Shown in pieces: positions 27,135 to 36,600 of a stretch of DNA of 64,000 bases. The position numbers were made by a program, and so were the translations under genes. This DNA is from Pseudomonas segetis. Lineage in GTDB: Bacteria; Pseudomonadota; Gammaproteobacteria; Pseudomonadales; Pseudomonadaceae. The stretch covers positions 62,001 through 126,000 of the forward strand of contig NZ_FZOG01000007.1 in the NCBI RefSeq assembly GCF_900188155.1, in the 5' to 3' direction. Under the pieces are notes generated by a model. That model was given only the letters and a program-made list of their open reading frames with translations. It had not been told where the DNA came from and searched no databases. Within the stretch, counting starts at the first letter, position 1; each line of letters starts with the position of its first letter.

Positions 27135-28571
27135 TTAGCGTTTTTTGCGATTGGCAATGTGAATGGCGCCGCCATTTACTGCCAATGCTGCTTCGTGCAA
27201 CGCTTCGGAAAGGGTTGGGTGCGAGAACACCATCATCCCTAAATCTTCGGCACTGGTGCCGAATTCCATGCCGATTGCACCCTGCTGAACCAACTCAGCA
27301 GCGCTTGGGCCAATGACGTGAACGCCCAACACGCGATCAGTCTTGGCATCGGCAATAACCTTGACCATGCCGCCGGTGTCATTTGCAGCCATTGCACGAC
27401 CACTGGCCGCGAATGGGAAAGTACCGACATTTACAGCAATCCCGTCAGCCTTGAGCTGTTGTTCGGTTTTACCAACCCACGCGATTTCCGGGTGAGTGTA
27501 GATAACCGATGGGATCAAGTCATAGTTCATTTGAGCTTTGTGACCGGCGATACGCTCGGCAACCATCACGCCCTCTTCCGAGGCTTTGTGCGCGAGCATT
27601 GCACCACGAACCACGTCACCAATGGCATATACGCCTGGAACGCTGGTTTCGCACTGGTCGTTGACGAAGATGAAACCACGCTCATCCATGTCAACACCGC
27701 TGTCAGCTGCCAGCAGATCAGTGGTCACAGGACGACGGCCAACCGCGACGATCAGCTTGTCGAAAGTCATTTTCTGCTCGCCATCGGCGTCGGTGAAGCT
27801 CACGGTCACTTGCTTCTTCTTCACTTCAGAAGCAGTCAGGCGTGCGCCCAGCAGAATTTTCAGACCCTGCTTGGTCAGGGTTTTCATCGCTTCCTTGGAG
27901 ATCTGGTCATCAGCTGCTGGCAGGAACTTGTCCTGAGCTTCGATTACAGTCACCTGCGAACCCAGGCGAGACCAAACCGAACCCAACTCCAGGCCAATAA
28001 CGCCAGCGCCGATAACGCCCAGGGTCTTAGGTACAGCCTGGAAGTCCAGGGCGCCGGTCGAGTCAACGATAACGTCCTGGTCAACAGGTGCTGGTGGGAT
28101 ATCGATCGGCTTGGAGCCTGAAGCGATGATCACATTACCGGCTTCAACAATCTGAGTAGTGCCGTCTTGGGCAGTGACTTCAACTTGCTTGCCAGACAAC
28201 AGCTTGCCGTGGCCTTCAAGCAGGGTAACGCCGTTGGCCTTGAACAGGGTAGCAACGCCGCCAGTCAGGTTCTTGACGATGGTGTCCTTGCGACCAACCA
28301 TTGCAGGCACGTCCATGCTCACGCCTTTGGCAGTGATACCGTGGACGGCAAAGCCTTCTTGGGCTTCGTGGTACTTCCACGAGCTGTCGAGCAGGGCCTT
28401 GGAAGGAATGCAACCTACGTTCAGGCAGGTACCGCCCAGGGCGATCTTGCCAGCTTTATCCTGATACTTCTCGATACAGGCAGTCTTCAAGCCCAGTTGC
28501 GCCGCCTTGATTGCAGCTACATAACCGCCAGGGCCGGCACCGATGACTACCACGTCGAATTTCTGAGACAT
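27135..28571 (-). CDS. lpdG: Dihydrolipoyl dehydrogenase (E3)
   Basis: A 478-residue flavoprotein that reoxidises dihydrolipoamide with NAD+. FAD-binding GAGPGGYVAA at 11-20, redox-active disulfide Cys49/Cys54 in GGTCLNVGCIPSK, NAD-binding GAGVIGLELGSVWSRLG, and the C-terminal HPTLSE with the catalytic His for the partner subunit. Located inside the suc operon it is the LpdG type that serves 2-oxoglutarate dehydrogenase (and glycine cleavage in pseudomonads). Confidence 0.97.
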   Translation of the reverse strand: MSQKFDVVVIGAGPGGYVAAIKAAQLGLKTACIEKYQDKAGKIALGGTCLNVGCIPSKALLDSSWKYHEAQEGFAVHGITAKGVSMDVPAMVGRKDTIVKNLTGGVATLFKANGVTLLEGHGKLLSGKQVEVTAQDGTTQIVEAGNVIIASGSKPIDIPPAPVDQDVIVDSTGALDFQAVPKTLGVIGAGVIGLELGSVWSRLGSQVTVIEAQDKFLPAADDQISKEAMKTLTKQGLKILLGARLTASEVKKKQVTVSFTDADGEQKMTFDKLIVAVGRRPVTTDLLAADSGVDMDERGFIFVNDQCETSVPGVYAIGDVVRGAMLAHKASEEGVMVAERIAGHKAQMNYDLIPSVIYTHPEIAWVGKTEQQLKADGIAVNVGTFPFAASGRAMAANDTGGMVKVIADAKTDRVLGVHVIGPSAAELVQQGAIGMEFGTSAEDLGMMVFSHPTLSEALHEAALAVNGGAIHIANRKKR

Positions 28572-28596
28572 TACTGATTCCTTCTCAAATAAACCG

Positions 28597-28619
28597 GGCG
28601 GCTCCTTGTGAGAGCCGCC
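28597..28619 (-). other. Intercistronic hairpin between sucB and lpdG
   Basis: GGCGGCTC (28597-28604) and GAGCCGCC (28612-28619) form a perfect eight-pair stem with loop CTTGTGA, 16 bases past sucB. No U run follows on the minus strand; likely a stability or processing signal. Confidence 0.65.
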
Positions 28620-28635
28620 AAGGGAGAAACTGGGT

Positions 28636-29856
28636 TTAGATATCCAGCAGCAGGCGTGCAGGATCTTCCAGCAGGTTCTTGATGGTCACCAGGAAGGTCA
28701 CGGCTTCCTTACCATCGATCAGGCGGTGATCGTAAGACAGCGCCAGGTACATCATAGGACGAATAACAACCTGACCATTGATCGCCATCGGGCGCTGCAG
28801 GATATTGTGCATACCCAAGATAGCAGCTTGCGGCGGGTTAACGATCGGTGTCGACATCATCGAACCAAAAGTACCACCGTTGGTGATGGTGAAGGTACCG
28901 CCAGTCATCTCGTCAATCGACAGTTTGCCGTCGCGGGCTTTCTTGCCGAAAGTGGCGATGCCGTTTTCGATTTCAGCCAGGCTCATCGACTCGGCGTTAC
29001 GCAGCACAGGTACAACCAGGCCACGGTCGCTCGACACAGCAACGCCAACGTCGGCGTAGCCGTGGTAAACGATGTCGGAACCGTCGATCGAAGCGTTTAC
29101 AGCCGGGAAGCGCTTGAGTGCTTCGGTGGCTGCCTTGACGAAGAACGACATGAAGCCCAGGCGTACGCCATTGTGCGACTTCTCGAACAGGTCCTTGTAC
29201 TTCGAACGCAGTGCCATGACTTCAGTCATGTCGACTTCGTTGAAAGTGGTCAACATCGCCATGTTCGATTGAGCTTCAACCAGACGCTCGGCAACCTTGG
29301 CGCGCAGACGGGTCATTGGTACGCGCTTTTCAACGCGATCACCAACAGCCATCGCCGGGGCGCTGGCAGGTGCAGCAGCCGGCTTGGCGGCTGGCGCGTT
29401 TTTCTTGGCTTCAACAGCTGCGACAACGTCTTCTTTAGTGACGCGACCGCCTTTGCCGGTACCTGTGATGCTGCTTGGGTTGATGCCGTTTTCTTCAGCC
29501 AGCTTGCGAGCAGCAGGCGAAAGGATTTGGTCGTCGTCACCAGCAGCCGGCGCGGCAGCAGGTGCCTCTGCCTTGGCAGCAGGAGCCGAGGCAGCGGCAG
29601 CCGGAGCAGCGGCGGCAGCGCCTTCGTTCAGGCGGCCCAGCAGTTCGTTGCTCAGTACGGTGTCGCCTTCGTTCTTGACCACTTCAGCGATAACGCCGTC
29701 GGCTTCAGCCAATACTTCGATAACAACTTTGTCCGTTTCGATGTCAACAATCAGCTCATCGCGCTTGACTGCGTCGCCCGGCTTTTTGTGCCAAGTGGCA
29801 ACGGTACCGTCAGCAACCGATTCCGGGAAAGTTGGGGCATTAATATCGATAGCCAT
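28636..29856 (-). CDS. sucB: 2-Oxoglutarate dehydrogenase E2 (dihydrolipoyl succinyltransferase)
   Basis: A 406-residue E2: N-terminal lipoyl domain with the lipoylated Lys in VDIETDKVVIEV, an Ala/Pro-rich swinging linker, the peripheral-subunit-binding domain (SPAARKLAEENGINPSSITGTG split around residue 115-135), a second linker, then the catalytic domain ending in SYDHRLIDGKEAV with the active-site His. It transfers the succinyl group to CoA and forms the core of the complex with SucA and LpdG. Confidence 0.97.
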   Translation of the reverse strand: MAIDINAPTFPESVADGTVATWHKKPGDAVKRDELIVDIETDKVVIEVLAEADGVIAEVVKNEGDTVLSNELLGRLNEGAAAAAPAAAASAPAAKAEAPAAAPAAGDDDQILSPAARKLAEENGINPSSITGTGKGGRVTKEDVVAAVEAKKNAPAAKPAAAPASAPAMAVGDRVEKRVPMTRLRAKVAERLVEAQSNMAMLTTFNEVDMTEVMALRSKYKDLFEKSHNGVRLGFMSFFVKAATEALKRFPAVNASIDGSDIVYHGYADVGVAVSSDRGLVVPVLRNAESMSLAEIENGIATFGKKARDGKLSIDEMTGGTFTITNGGTFGSMMSTPIVNPPQAAILGMHNILQRPMAINGQVVIRPMMYLALSYDHRLIDGKEAVTFLVTIKNLLEDPARLLLDI

Positions 29857-29885
29857 TGTGTGTGTCCTTAAATTCGGTTTTCAAC

Positions 29886-29909
29886 GAGGCGGCCTACTCA
29901 GGCCGCCTC
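29886..29909 (-). other. Intercistronic hairpin between sucA and sucB
   Basis: GAGGCGGCC (29886-29894) and GGCCGCCTC (29901-29909) form a perfect nine-pair stem with loop TACTCA in the 66-base gap, 13 bases after sucA. Not followed by a U tract. Confidence 0.65.
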
Positions 29910-29922
29910 TTGCGCTCGGGCG

Positions 29923-32754
29923 TTAAACAGTAAAAGCGTCTTGCAGCAGTTTTTCCTGCTGCTCGGCGTGCAACGATGCATAACCGCATGCTGGAGATGC
30001 AGAACCTTCACGGCCGGCATACTCAAGAACCAGGGTTTTCTTATGCGCAGCAACCACACGGCGCATGTGATGCTGGCTGCAATACCAGGCACCTTGGTTC
30101 ATCGGCTCTTCCTGACACCAGACGATGTGCTTGAGGTTCTTGTACGCAGCAAGCGCCTCAGTCAGATCTTCTTCAGGGAACGGATAGAGCTGTTCGAGCC
30201 GTACGATTGCAATGTTGTTCAAACCTTCAGCGCGACGCTTTTCGAGCAAGTCGTAATAGACCTTGCCGCTACACATCACGACACGGTCAACCTTCTTCGG
30301 ATCGAGTGCATCGACCTCTGGAATCACCGTCTGGAACGAACCTTCGGCCAGATCTTCCAGCGTCGAGATTGCCAATTTGTGGCGCAACAGCGACTTAGGC
30401 GTCAATACGACCAATGGCTTGCGCAGCGGGCGAATCACCTGGCGACGCAGCAAGTGGTAGATCTGGGCCGGGGTGGTCGGTACGCAAACCTGCATATTGT
30501 GCTCGGCACAAAGTTGCAGATAACGCTCCAAGCGCGCCGAGGAGTGCTCTGGCCCCTGCCCTTCATAACCATGGGGCAAGAGTATGGTCAGACCACAGAG
30601 ACGACCCCACTTGGTTTCACCGCTGGAGATGAACTGGTCGAATACAACCTGGGCACCGTTGGCGAAGTCACCGAATTGCGCTTCCCAGATAACCAGGCCA
30701 TTTGGCGTGGTTGTGGAATAACCGTATTCGAACGCCAGCACTGCTTCTTCAGACAGGAACGAGTCGTACAGATCGAAATCCGGTTGCTCGTTATACAGTT
30801 TCTGAAGTGGCACGTAGGTGCTGCCATCCTTTTGGTTGTGCAACACAGCATGACGGTGCGAGAAGGTACCGCGACCCACGTCCTGACCGGTAATACGGAT
30901 CGGATGGCCTTCGAACAACAGGGTGGCGTACGCCATGGTTTCGGCGTAACCCCAGTTGATCGGCAAAGCACCGGCGGTCATCTTCTGGCGATCTTCGTAG
31001 ATCTTCGAAACCTGGCGCTGAACCACGAAGCCGTCTGGAGTTTCCAGCAGCTTGGCCGACAGCTCTTGCAAGGTCTTCAGATCGAAACGGGTGTCGTGAC
31101 GCGCAGTCCAGGCGTGGCCCAGATACGGACGCCAATCAACGAACAGCTCTTTGTTAGGCTCTTTGACCAAGCTCTTCACAACATGCTGGCCGTTATCCAG
31201 TGCCGCGCGATATTCATCGCTCTTGGCCTGAACTTCCTCGGCGGTCTGGCGCGATGCATTGATCAACATCTCGGCATACAGCTCACGGGTGGTGCGCTGC
31301 TTGGCGATTTGCTGATACATCAGCGGCTGGGTGCCGTTCGGCTCGTCGGCTTCGTTGTGACCGCGACGACGGTAGCAGACGAGGTCAATAACCACGTCGC
31401 GCTTGTACTGCATGCGGTAGTCGACAGCCATCTGCGTGACAAACAACACGGCTTCCGGATCATCGCCATTTACATGGAAGATCGGTGCCTGGATCATTTT
31501 CGCCACATCAGTGCAGTACTCGGTGGAACGAGCATCGTCTACACGGCTGATGGTGAAGCCAACCTGGTTATTGATGACGATATGGATGGTGCCGCCAGTC
31601 TTGAAGCCGCGAGTCTGCGACATCTGGAAGGTTTCCATGACCACGCCCTGACCTGCAAAGGCAGCATCACCGTGGATGGAAATTGGCAGAACCTTGTCAC
31701 CCACATCATCGCTGCGGCGGTCTTGACGGGCACGTACAGAGCCCTCGACAACCGGCGAGACGATTTCAAGGTGAGACGGGTTGAATGCAAGCGCCAGGTG
31801 GACTTCGCCACCCGCTGTCATCACGTTCGAGGAGAAACCCTGGTGATACTTGACGTCACCCGAGCTCAGGCCTTCGGTCTTCTTGCCTTCGAATTCGTCG
31901 AACAGGTCGCGCGGATTCTTGCCGAAGGTGTTGACCAATACGTTGAGGCGACCACGGTGGGCCATGCCGATGACAATTTCCTTGGTGCCATAGGAGCCAC
32001 TGCGCTGGATGATTTCATCAAGCAACGGGATCAGGCTCTCGCCACCTTCGAGGCCAAAGCGCTTGGTGCCCGGGTATTTGGTACCCAGGTACTTCTCCAA
32101 ACCTTCAGCCGCAGTCAGGCGCTCAAGCACATGGCCTTGCACTTCCGCGGAATATTGGGGACGACCACGAACGCTTTCCAGGCGCTGCTGGAACCAGCTG
32201 CGCTGCTCGGAATCGACGATGTGGGTAAATTCTGCGCCAATGGTGCGGCAATATGTCTGCTGCAACGCTTCGAGAATTTCCCGCAAACTTGCCTCTTCCT
32301 TGCCGATAACAAGGCCACCCGTGCGGAACGTGGTGTCCATGTCAGCGTCGGTCAGGCTGTAGTGATTGATCGACAGGTCAGCCGGCAGCGGGCGCTGCCA
32401 AAGACCCAGCGGATCAAGCTGCGCAGCCTGATGACCACGCATGCGGTAGGCCTGAATCAGACGCAGAACCTCGACTTGCTTTTTCTCGTGCTCGCTGCTG
32501 ACGCTAGCGGCAGAAACCGGTTGCGCACGGGCTTTGTTTTTAGCGAGCAGGACGAAATGGTCGCGAATCGTGGAGTGCGATACGTCTGTTGTGGCGCCAC
32601 CATCGGCCGGTAACTTCTGAAAGTAAGTGCGCCACTCTTCTGGCACAGCGTTGGGATCGTGCAGGTAAAGCTCATAGAGCTCTTCCACATAGGCAGCGTT
32701 TCCACCGGATAGGTGGGCACTGTCCCACATGCGCTGCATCACGCTTTCTTGCAT
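29923..32754 (-). CDS. sucA: 2-Oxoglutarate dehydrogenase E1
   Basis: A 943-residue thiamine-diphosphate enzyme that decarboxylates 2-oxoglutarate and succinylates the lipoyl arm of SucB. It opens with MQESVMQRMWDSAHLSGGNA, and shows GMAHRGRLNVLVN, the ThDP/metal-binding stretch HVNGDDPEAVLFV, RRRGHNEADEP, and QDVGRGTFSHRHAV. Start, sequence and length agree with the Pseudomonas protein as remembered. It follows sdhB by 254 bases, a gap that contains a hairpin and could hold a suc promoter. Confidence 0.97.
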   Translation of the reverse strand: MQESVMQRMWDSAHLSGGNAAYVEELYELYLHDPNAVPEEWRTYFQKLPADGGATTDVSHSTIRDHFVLLAKNKARAQPVSAASVSSEHEKKQVEVLRLIQAYRMRGHQAAQLDPLGLWQRPLPADLSINHYSLTDADMDTTFRTGGLVIGKEEASLREILEALQQTYCRTIGAEFTHIVDSEQRSWFQQRLESVRGRPQYSAEVQGHVLERLTAAEGLEKYLGTKYPGTKRFGLEGGESLIPLLDEIIQRSGSYGTKEIVIGMAHRGRLNVLVNTFGKNPRDLFDEFEGKKTEGLSSGDVKYHQGFSSNVMTAGGEVHLALAFNPSHLEIVSPVVEGSVRARQDRRSDDVGDKVLPISIHGDAAFAGQGVVMETFQMSQTRGFKTGGTIHIVINNQVGFTISRVDDARSTEYCTDVAKMIQAPIFHVNGDDPEAVLFVTQMAVDYRMQYKRDVVIDLVCYRRRGHNEADEPNGTQPLMYQQIAKQRTTRELYAEMLINASRQTAEEVQAKSDEYRAALDNGQHVVKSLVKEPNKELFVDWRPYLGHAWTARHDTRFDLKTLQELSAKLLETPDGFVVQRQVSKIYEDRQKMTAGALPINWGYAETMAYATLLFEGHPIRITGQDVGRGTFSHRHAVLHNQKDGSTYVPLQKLYNEQPDFDLYDSFLSEEAVLAFEYGYSTTTPNGLVIWEAQFGDFANGAQVVFDQFISSGETKWGRLCGLTILLPHGYEGQGPEHSSARLERYLQLCAEHNMQVCVPTTPAQIYHLLRRQVIRPLRKPLVVLTPKSLLRHKLAISTLEDLAEGSFQTVIPEVDALDPKKVDRVVMCSGKVYYDLLEKRRAEGLNNIAIVRLEQLYPFPEEDLTEALAAYKNLKHIVWCQEEPMNQGAWYCSQHHMRRVVAAHKKTLVLEYAGREGSASPACGYASLHAEQQEKLLQDAFTV

Positions 32755-32949
32755 GCTTGGTCACCCTCGGTTAGGGGACACCACCGGCGTAGAAACCGCG
32801 TGGGCTTTCGAAGTCCTGATGCAGCGACCTCGGTAAAGCCACCACGGATCCCGCAGATAGTCCGGGCTCCGGCCCAGATGCCCCTGCTGGTCGTCATAAT
32901 ATTTCAAAATAAGAACCGCGGCTTTTTGAGCTGCGATTCTGGCTATAAC

Positions 32950-32978
32950 TGCGGCATCGCATGAAGCACGATACCGCA
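32950..32978 (-). other. Hairpin after sdhB
   Basis: TGCGGCATCG (32950-32959) and CGATACCGCA (32969-32978) form a ten-pair stem (one G-U pair on the minus-strand RNA) 30 bases past the sdhB stop, with no U tract. It marks the sdh/suc boundary; the remaining spacer to sucA (32755-32949) shows no coding frame. Confidence 0.6.
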
Positions 32979-33008
32979 GGCGTTACAGGTCTAGCAGAAA
33001 ACGATGAA

Positions 33009-33713
33009 TCAAGTACCGCTTTGCAACAACATACCGCGAATGTGGCCGATTGCCTTGGTCGGGTTCAGACCCTTGGGGCAAACGCTCACACAGTTCATGA
33101 TGCTGCGGCAGCGGAACACACTGAATGGATCATCCAATGCCGACAAACGTTCAACTGTTTTTGTATCACGGCTGTCAGCCAGGAAACGATAGGCTTGCAG
33201 CAGTGCAGCAGGACCGAGGAACTTATCAGGGTTCCACCAGAACGACGGGCAGCTGGTTGAGCAGCAAGCGCACAGGATGCACTCGTACAGACCGTCCAGC
33301 TTCTCGCGTTCTTCAGGGCTCTGCAGGCGCTCGATAGCCGGCGTTGGCGTATCGTTCTGCAAAAACGGCTGAACCTTCTCGTACTGCTTATAGAAGATGC
33401 TCATATCGACAACCAGGTCACGAATGACTGGCAAACCTGGCAGAGGACGAATCACCAGCTTGTTGTTTTTCACCACAGCCGACAGCGGCGTGATGCAAGC
33501 CAGACCATTCTTGCCATTGATGTTCATGCCATCGGAGCCACACACGCCCTCACGGCAAGAACGACGATAGGAGAAGCCTTCGTCCTGTTCTTTCACCAGC
33601 GCCAGAACGTCAAGAACCATGATGTCCTTGCCGCCTGTATCGATCTGGAAGTCCTGCATGAACGGCGCGGAGTCGCTCTCAGGGTTATAGCGATAAACAC
33701 TTACTTGCAACAT
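33009..33713 (-). CDS. sdhB: Succinate dehydrogenase iron-sulfur subunit
   Basis: A 234-residue protein with three iron-sulfur clusters: the [2Fe-2S] ligands in SCREGVCGSDG and the NGLAC Cys, then CILCACCSTSC and CRSIMNCVSVCPKG for the other two. It passes electrons from SdhA to ubiquinone at the membrane anchor. I prefer the ATG at 33713 (MLQVSVYRYNP), nine bases after AAGG; an in-frame GTG three codons earlier has no spaced ribosome binding site. Confidence 0.95.
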   Translation of the reverse strand: MLQVSVYRYNPESDSAPFMQDFQIDTGGKDIMVLDVLALVKEQDEGFSYRRSCREGVCGSDGMNINGKNGLACITPLSAVVKNNKLVIRPLPGLPVIRDLVVDMSIFYKQYEKVQPFLQNDTPTPAIERLQSPEEREKLDGLYECILCACCSTSCPSFWWNPDKFLGPAALLQAYRFLADSRDTKTVERLSALDDPFSVFRCRSIMNCVSVCPKGLNPTKAIGHIRGMLLQSGT

Positions 33714-33724
33714 ATCAGCCACCC

Positions 33725-35497
33725 TTAGTAAGTCCGGATCTTAGGTTCAAAGGTCGGAACTGTCTTCGGCGAGAAGTTGACGGCACGCTTGGCTACGCGC
33801 TTTTCACCTGGGAAGTACAGGGAATGGCACAGCCAGTTTTCGTCATCACGATCTTCGAAGTCTTCACGAGCATGGGCACCGCGAGACTCTTTACGTGTCT
33901 CGGCAGCAACAGCGGTCGCTTCAGCAACTTCAAGAAGGTTTTGCAGTTCCAGGGCTTCGATACGGGCAGTATTGAAAGCCTGACTCTTGTCAGCGATCTT
34001 GACGTTCGCGATCCGCTCACGCAGGTCGGCCAATTGGGTAATGCCCTTCTGCATGTATTCGCCAGTACGGAATACACCGAAGTAGTTCTGCATGCAGCTT
34101 TGCAGCTCTTTACGCAACGGGGCTACATCTTCGCCAGTGGTACGTTCGTTAACGCCCGCCAAGCGACCCAGCGACTGTTCAATGTCAGTTGCGCTGGCAT
34201 TGCGATGCTCAACACCTTCTTTAAGCGATTTTTCGAGGTGCAGGCCAGCAGCACGGCCGAATACCACCAGGTCAAGCAGCGAGTTGCCGCCCAGGCGGTT
34301 AGCGCCGTGCACCGATACACACGCCACTTCACCCACGGCAAACAGACCTTCGATGATCTTGTCGTTGCCGTTGGCATCCTGAGTGATCGCCTGGCCATGA
34401 ATGTTGGTGGCAACGCCGCCCATCATATAGTGGCAGGTAGGAACAACCGGGATCGGGGTTACAGCAGGGTCAACGTGAGCGAAGGTCTTGGACAGCTCAA
34501 CGATGCCTGGCAGACGGCTCAGCAGGACTTCTTCGCCCAGGTGATCCATCTTCAGCATTACGTGGTCGCCATCAGGACCACAACCGTTACCGGCAATGAT
34601 CTCTTTAACCATCGAACGTGCAACAACGTCGCGACCAGCAAGGTCTTTGGCGTTTGGCGCATAACGCTCCATGAAACGCTCGCCGTGCTTGTTGATCAGG
34701 TAACCACCCTCACCCCGGCAACCTTCGGTTACCAGTACACCAGCGCCGGCAATACCGGTCGGGTGGAACTGCCACATTTCGATGTCCTGAACCGGAACAC
34801 CCGCACGCAGCGCCATGCCAATGCCGTCGCCGGTGTTGATCAGGGCGTTGGTGGTGGACGAATAGATACGACCAGCGCCACCAGTTGCCAGAACCACGGC
34901 CTTGGCACGGATATAAACGGTTTCGCCGTTTTCAAGGCAGATTGCGATTACACCGACAATGACGCCGTCCTGGTTCTTGACCAGGTCTACCGCGTACCAC
35001 TCGTTGAGGAACGAGGTACCAGCCTTGAGGTTACCCTGATAAAGGGTGTGCAACAGCGCGTGGCCTGTACGGTCGGCAGCTGCGCAAGTACGAGCAGCCT
35101 GGCCGCCCTTACCAAAATCTTTCGACTGACCACCGAATGGACGCTGATAGATGCGGCCGGTTTCAGTACGGGAGAATGGCAGCCCCATGTGCTCGAGCTC
35201 GAACACAGCTTCCGGACCTACAGAACACATGTATTCGATAGCGTCCTGGTCACCGATATAGTCGGAACCCTTGACGGTATCGTACATGTGCCAGCGCCAA
35301 TCATCGTTCGGGTCAGCCGAGGCGATCGCACAGGTAATACCGCCCTGGGCCGATACAGTGTGCGAACGGGTTGGGAAAACCTTGGTGACTACTGCGGTTT
35401 TGTGACCGCCTTGAGCCAGTTGCAGTGCGGCACGCATGCCTGCACCGCCGCCACCAATGATGATGGCGTCATAGGAAAGTGTACGAATGCTAGTCAT
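33725..35497 (-). CDS. sdhA: Succinate dehydrogenase flavoprotein subunit
   Basis: A 590-residue flavoprotein. GGGGAGMRAAL binds FAD, His46 in PTRSHTVSAQGG is the covalent flavin attachment site, and HPTGIAGAG and the C-terminal DDENWLCHSLYF segment are characteristic. It oxidises succinate to fumarate and hands electrons to SdhB. Three bases separate it from sdhD and eleven from the sdhB start, so the four sdh genes form a tight unit. Confidence 0.97.
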   Translation of the reverse strand: MTSIRTLSYDAIIIGGGGAGMRAALQLAQGGHKTAVVTKVFPTRSHTVSAQGGITCAIASADPNDDWRWHMYDTVKGSDYIGDQDAIEYMCSVGPEAVFELEHMGLPFSRTETGRIYQRPFGGQSKDFGKGGQAARTCAAADRTGHALLHTLYQGNLKAGTSFLNEWYAVDLVKNQDGVIVGVIAICLENGETVYIRAKAVVLATGGAGRIYSSTTNALINTGDGIGMALRAGVPVQDIEMWQFHPTGIAGAGVLVTEGCRGEGGYLINKHGERFMERYAPNAKDLAGRDVVARSMVKEIIAGNGCGPDGDHVMLKMDHLGEEVLLSRLPGIVELSKTFAHVDPAVTPIPVVPTCHYMMGGVATNIHGQAITQDANGNDKIIEGLFAVGEVACVSVHGANRLGGNSLLDLVVFGRAAGLHLEKSLKEGVEHRNASATDIEQSLGRLAGVNERTTGEDVAPLRKELQSCMQNYFGVFRTGEYMQKGITQLADLRERIANVKIADKSQAFNTARIEALELQNLLEVAEATAVAAETRKESRGAHAREDFEDRDDENWLCHSLYFPGEKRVAKRAVNFSPKTVPTFEPKIRTY

Positions 35498-35500
35498 GGA

Positions 35501-35869
35501 TCAGATACCCCAAAGAATCTGCACGCCCCAGACGAAAAACGCGAACATGGCAATGCCACACGCAGCCTGGAACAGAAAACGCACGGCCGTAGCCCACTTA
35601 CCGACAGCCATGCTGGTCAGGTAGTCAGTGGAGATTGTCCACATACCAACCCAGGCATGAACGCTAAGCGAGACTAAAGTCAGCAAGCTGAAGATGCGCA
35701 TTGCTTGATTGGAGAACAGACCATGCCAGTCGGCATAACCCATGCCAGGATGGGCGATCACATAACCCAGCAAAAACAGTACATAAGCCGCGAGCACGAC
35801 TGCTGAAACGCGTTGTGCCATCCAGTCATACAGACCCGAACGCGACAAGTTAGTGACATTAGTTACCAT
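35501..35869 (-). CDS. sdhD: Succinate dehydrogenase membrane anchor
   Basis: A 122-residue anchor with three membrane helices; starts MVTNVTNLSRSGLYDWMAQR, includes the haem-ligand region SLSVHAWVGMWTI. The ATG at 35869 is chosen because it agrees with the Pseudomonas protein; it overlaps the sdhC stop by seven bases. Another ATG two codons upstream is less likely. Confidence 0.94.
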   Translation of the reverse strand: MVTNVTNLSRSGLYDWMAQRVSAVVLAAYVLFLLGYVIAHPGMGYADWHGLFSNQAMRIFSLLTLVSLSVHAWVGMWTISTDYLTSMAVGKWATAVRFLFQAACGIAMFAFFVWGVQILWGI

Positions 35870-36252
35870 ATCCATACCCCCAGCAGCAGAATCATGACCG
35901 CTGCGACAGCGAGTACGATTTTCGAGCCCAATGCACCGCCCTCGAGCGATTCACCGATGCCCATGTCCATGATGATGTGGCGTACGCCAGCCACCAGGTG
36001 GTACAGCAAGGCGGACAACAATGCCCAAATCACGAACTTAGCCAAAGGGCTAGTCAGGCATTCTTTCACCTCGGCAAAGCCTTCCTCTGAGGCAAGCGAC
36101 TTGTCGAGCGCATAGAGCAACACGGCAATGCCGACAAAGAGGATGACACCGGAGATACGGTGAAGAATGGACGTGTAAGCGGTGATTGGGAGCTTGATAG
36201 TCCTAAGGTCTAGGTTTACAGGTCGTTGGCTATTCACGGCTTTTTTTATCAC
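35863..36252 (-). CDS. sdhC: Succinate dehydrogenase cytochrome b subunit
   Basis: A 129-residue, three-helix subunit carrying SILHRISGVILF (quinone-binding Ser/Arg region) and LYHLVAGVRHIIMD (haem His). I choose a GTG start at 36252 (GTG-ATA-AAA-AAA), which gives the usual N-terminus around NSQRPVNLDLRTIKLP, with GGGG about nine bases upstream. An ATG 15 codons further up would add residues not typical of the family. First gene of the sdh-suc array. Confidence 0.92.
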   Translation of the reverse strand: MIKKAVNSQRPVNLDLRTIKLPITAYTSILHRISGVILFVGIAVLLYALDKSLASEEGFAEVKECLTSPLAKFVIWALLSALLYHLVAGVRHIIMDMGIGESLEGGALGSKIVLAVAAVMILLLGVWIW

Positions 36253-36371
36253 ACTGAGAGCCCCGAAGTTGCAGGGCAAAGTTGTCGGGAGGTGCACTGG
36301 TCAGGTACCCATCACCCAAGGAGTGAAAACCACCAGATACAGGGTTAAAAGCCCTTAGTGGTTGGCCGCAG

Positions 36372-36400
36372 AGTATAGACAGTTAGGTTACTAATGACAA
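36372..36400 (-). promoter_or_regulatory. Promoter of the sdh-suc operon
   Basis: On the minus strand TTGTCA (36400-36395) and TATACT (36377-36372) are 17 bases apart, a good sigma70 promoter about 120 bases before sdhC. Confidence 0.65.
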
Positions 36401-36513
36401 CGGACCAGCCTATCCTTCGTGCAGATTGCGCGGATTATTTAAATCACGTAAAAGCGCAACTTATCCTTAATAATCAGCAGCCAACAGGCTCTACCCCATA
36501 GTGTTTTAGCAAA

Positions 36514-36541
36514 TTGACTTTAGAATTTATCCCACTATAGT
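36514..36541 (+). promoter_or_regulatory. gltA promoter
   Basis: TTGACT (36514-36519) and TATAGT (36536-36541) are 16 bases apart, about 60 bases before the gltA ATG. It diverges from the sdhC promoter, so both may answer to shared regulators in the 115 bases between. Confidence 0.7.
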
Positions 36542-36600
36542 GGTGCGGGCCCTGCGTGGGGGGCTGTCTGATGATATCAAGCATAACTAGGAGGCCACAC

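Noticed and set aside
27091..29909. Regularly spaced hairpins in the suc genes as a CRISPR-like or mobile repeat array
   Set aside because: The stems differ in sequence, lie thousands of bases apart between genes, and have no spacer-repeat pattern.
29941..32613. An 890-codon open frame antisense to sucA
   Set aside because: It mirrors the codon bias of sucA on the other strand, has no family resemblance, and sucA is unmistakable.
33824..35677. A 617-codon frame antisense to sdhA
   Set aside because: Shadow of a well-conserved gene; no ribosome binding site or recognisable domains.
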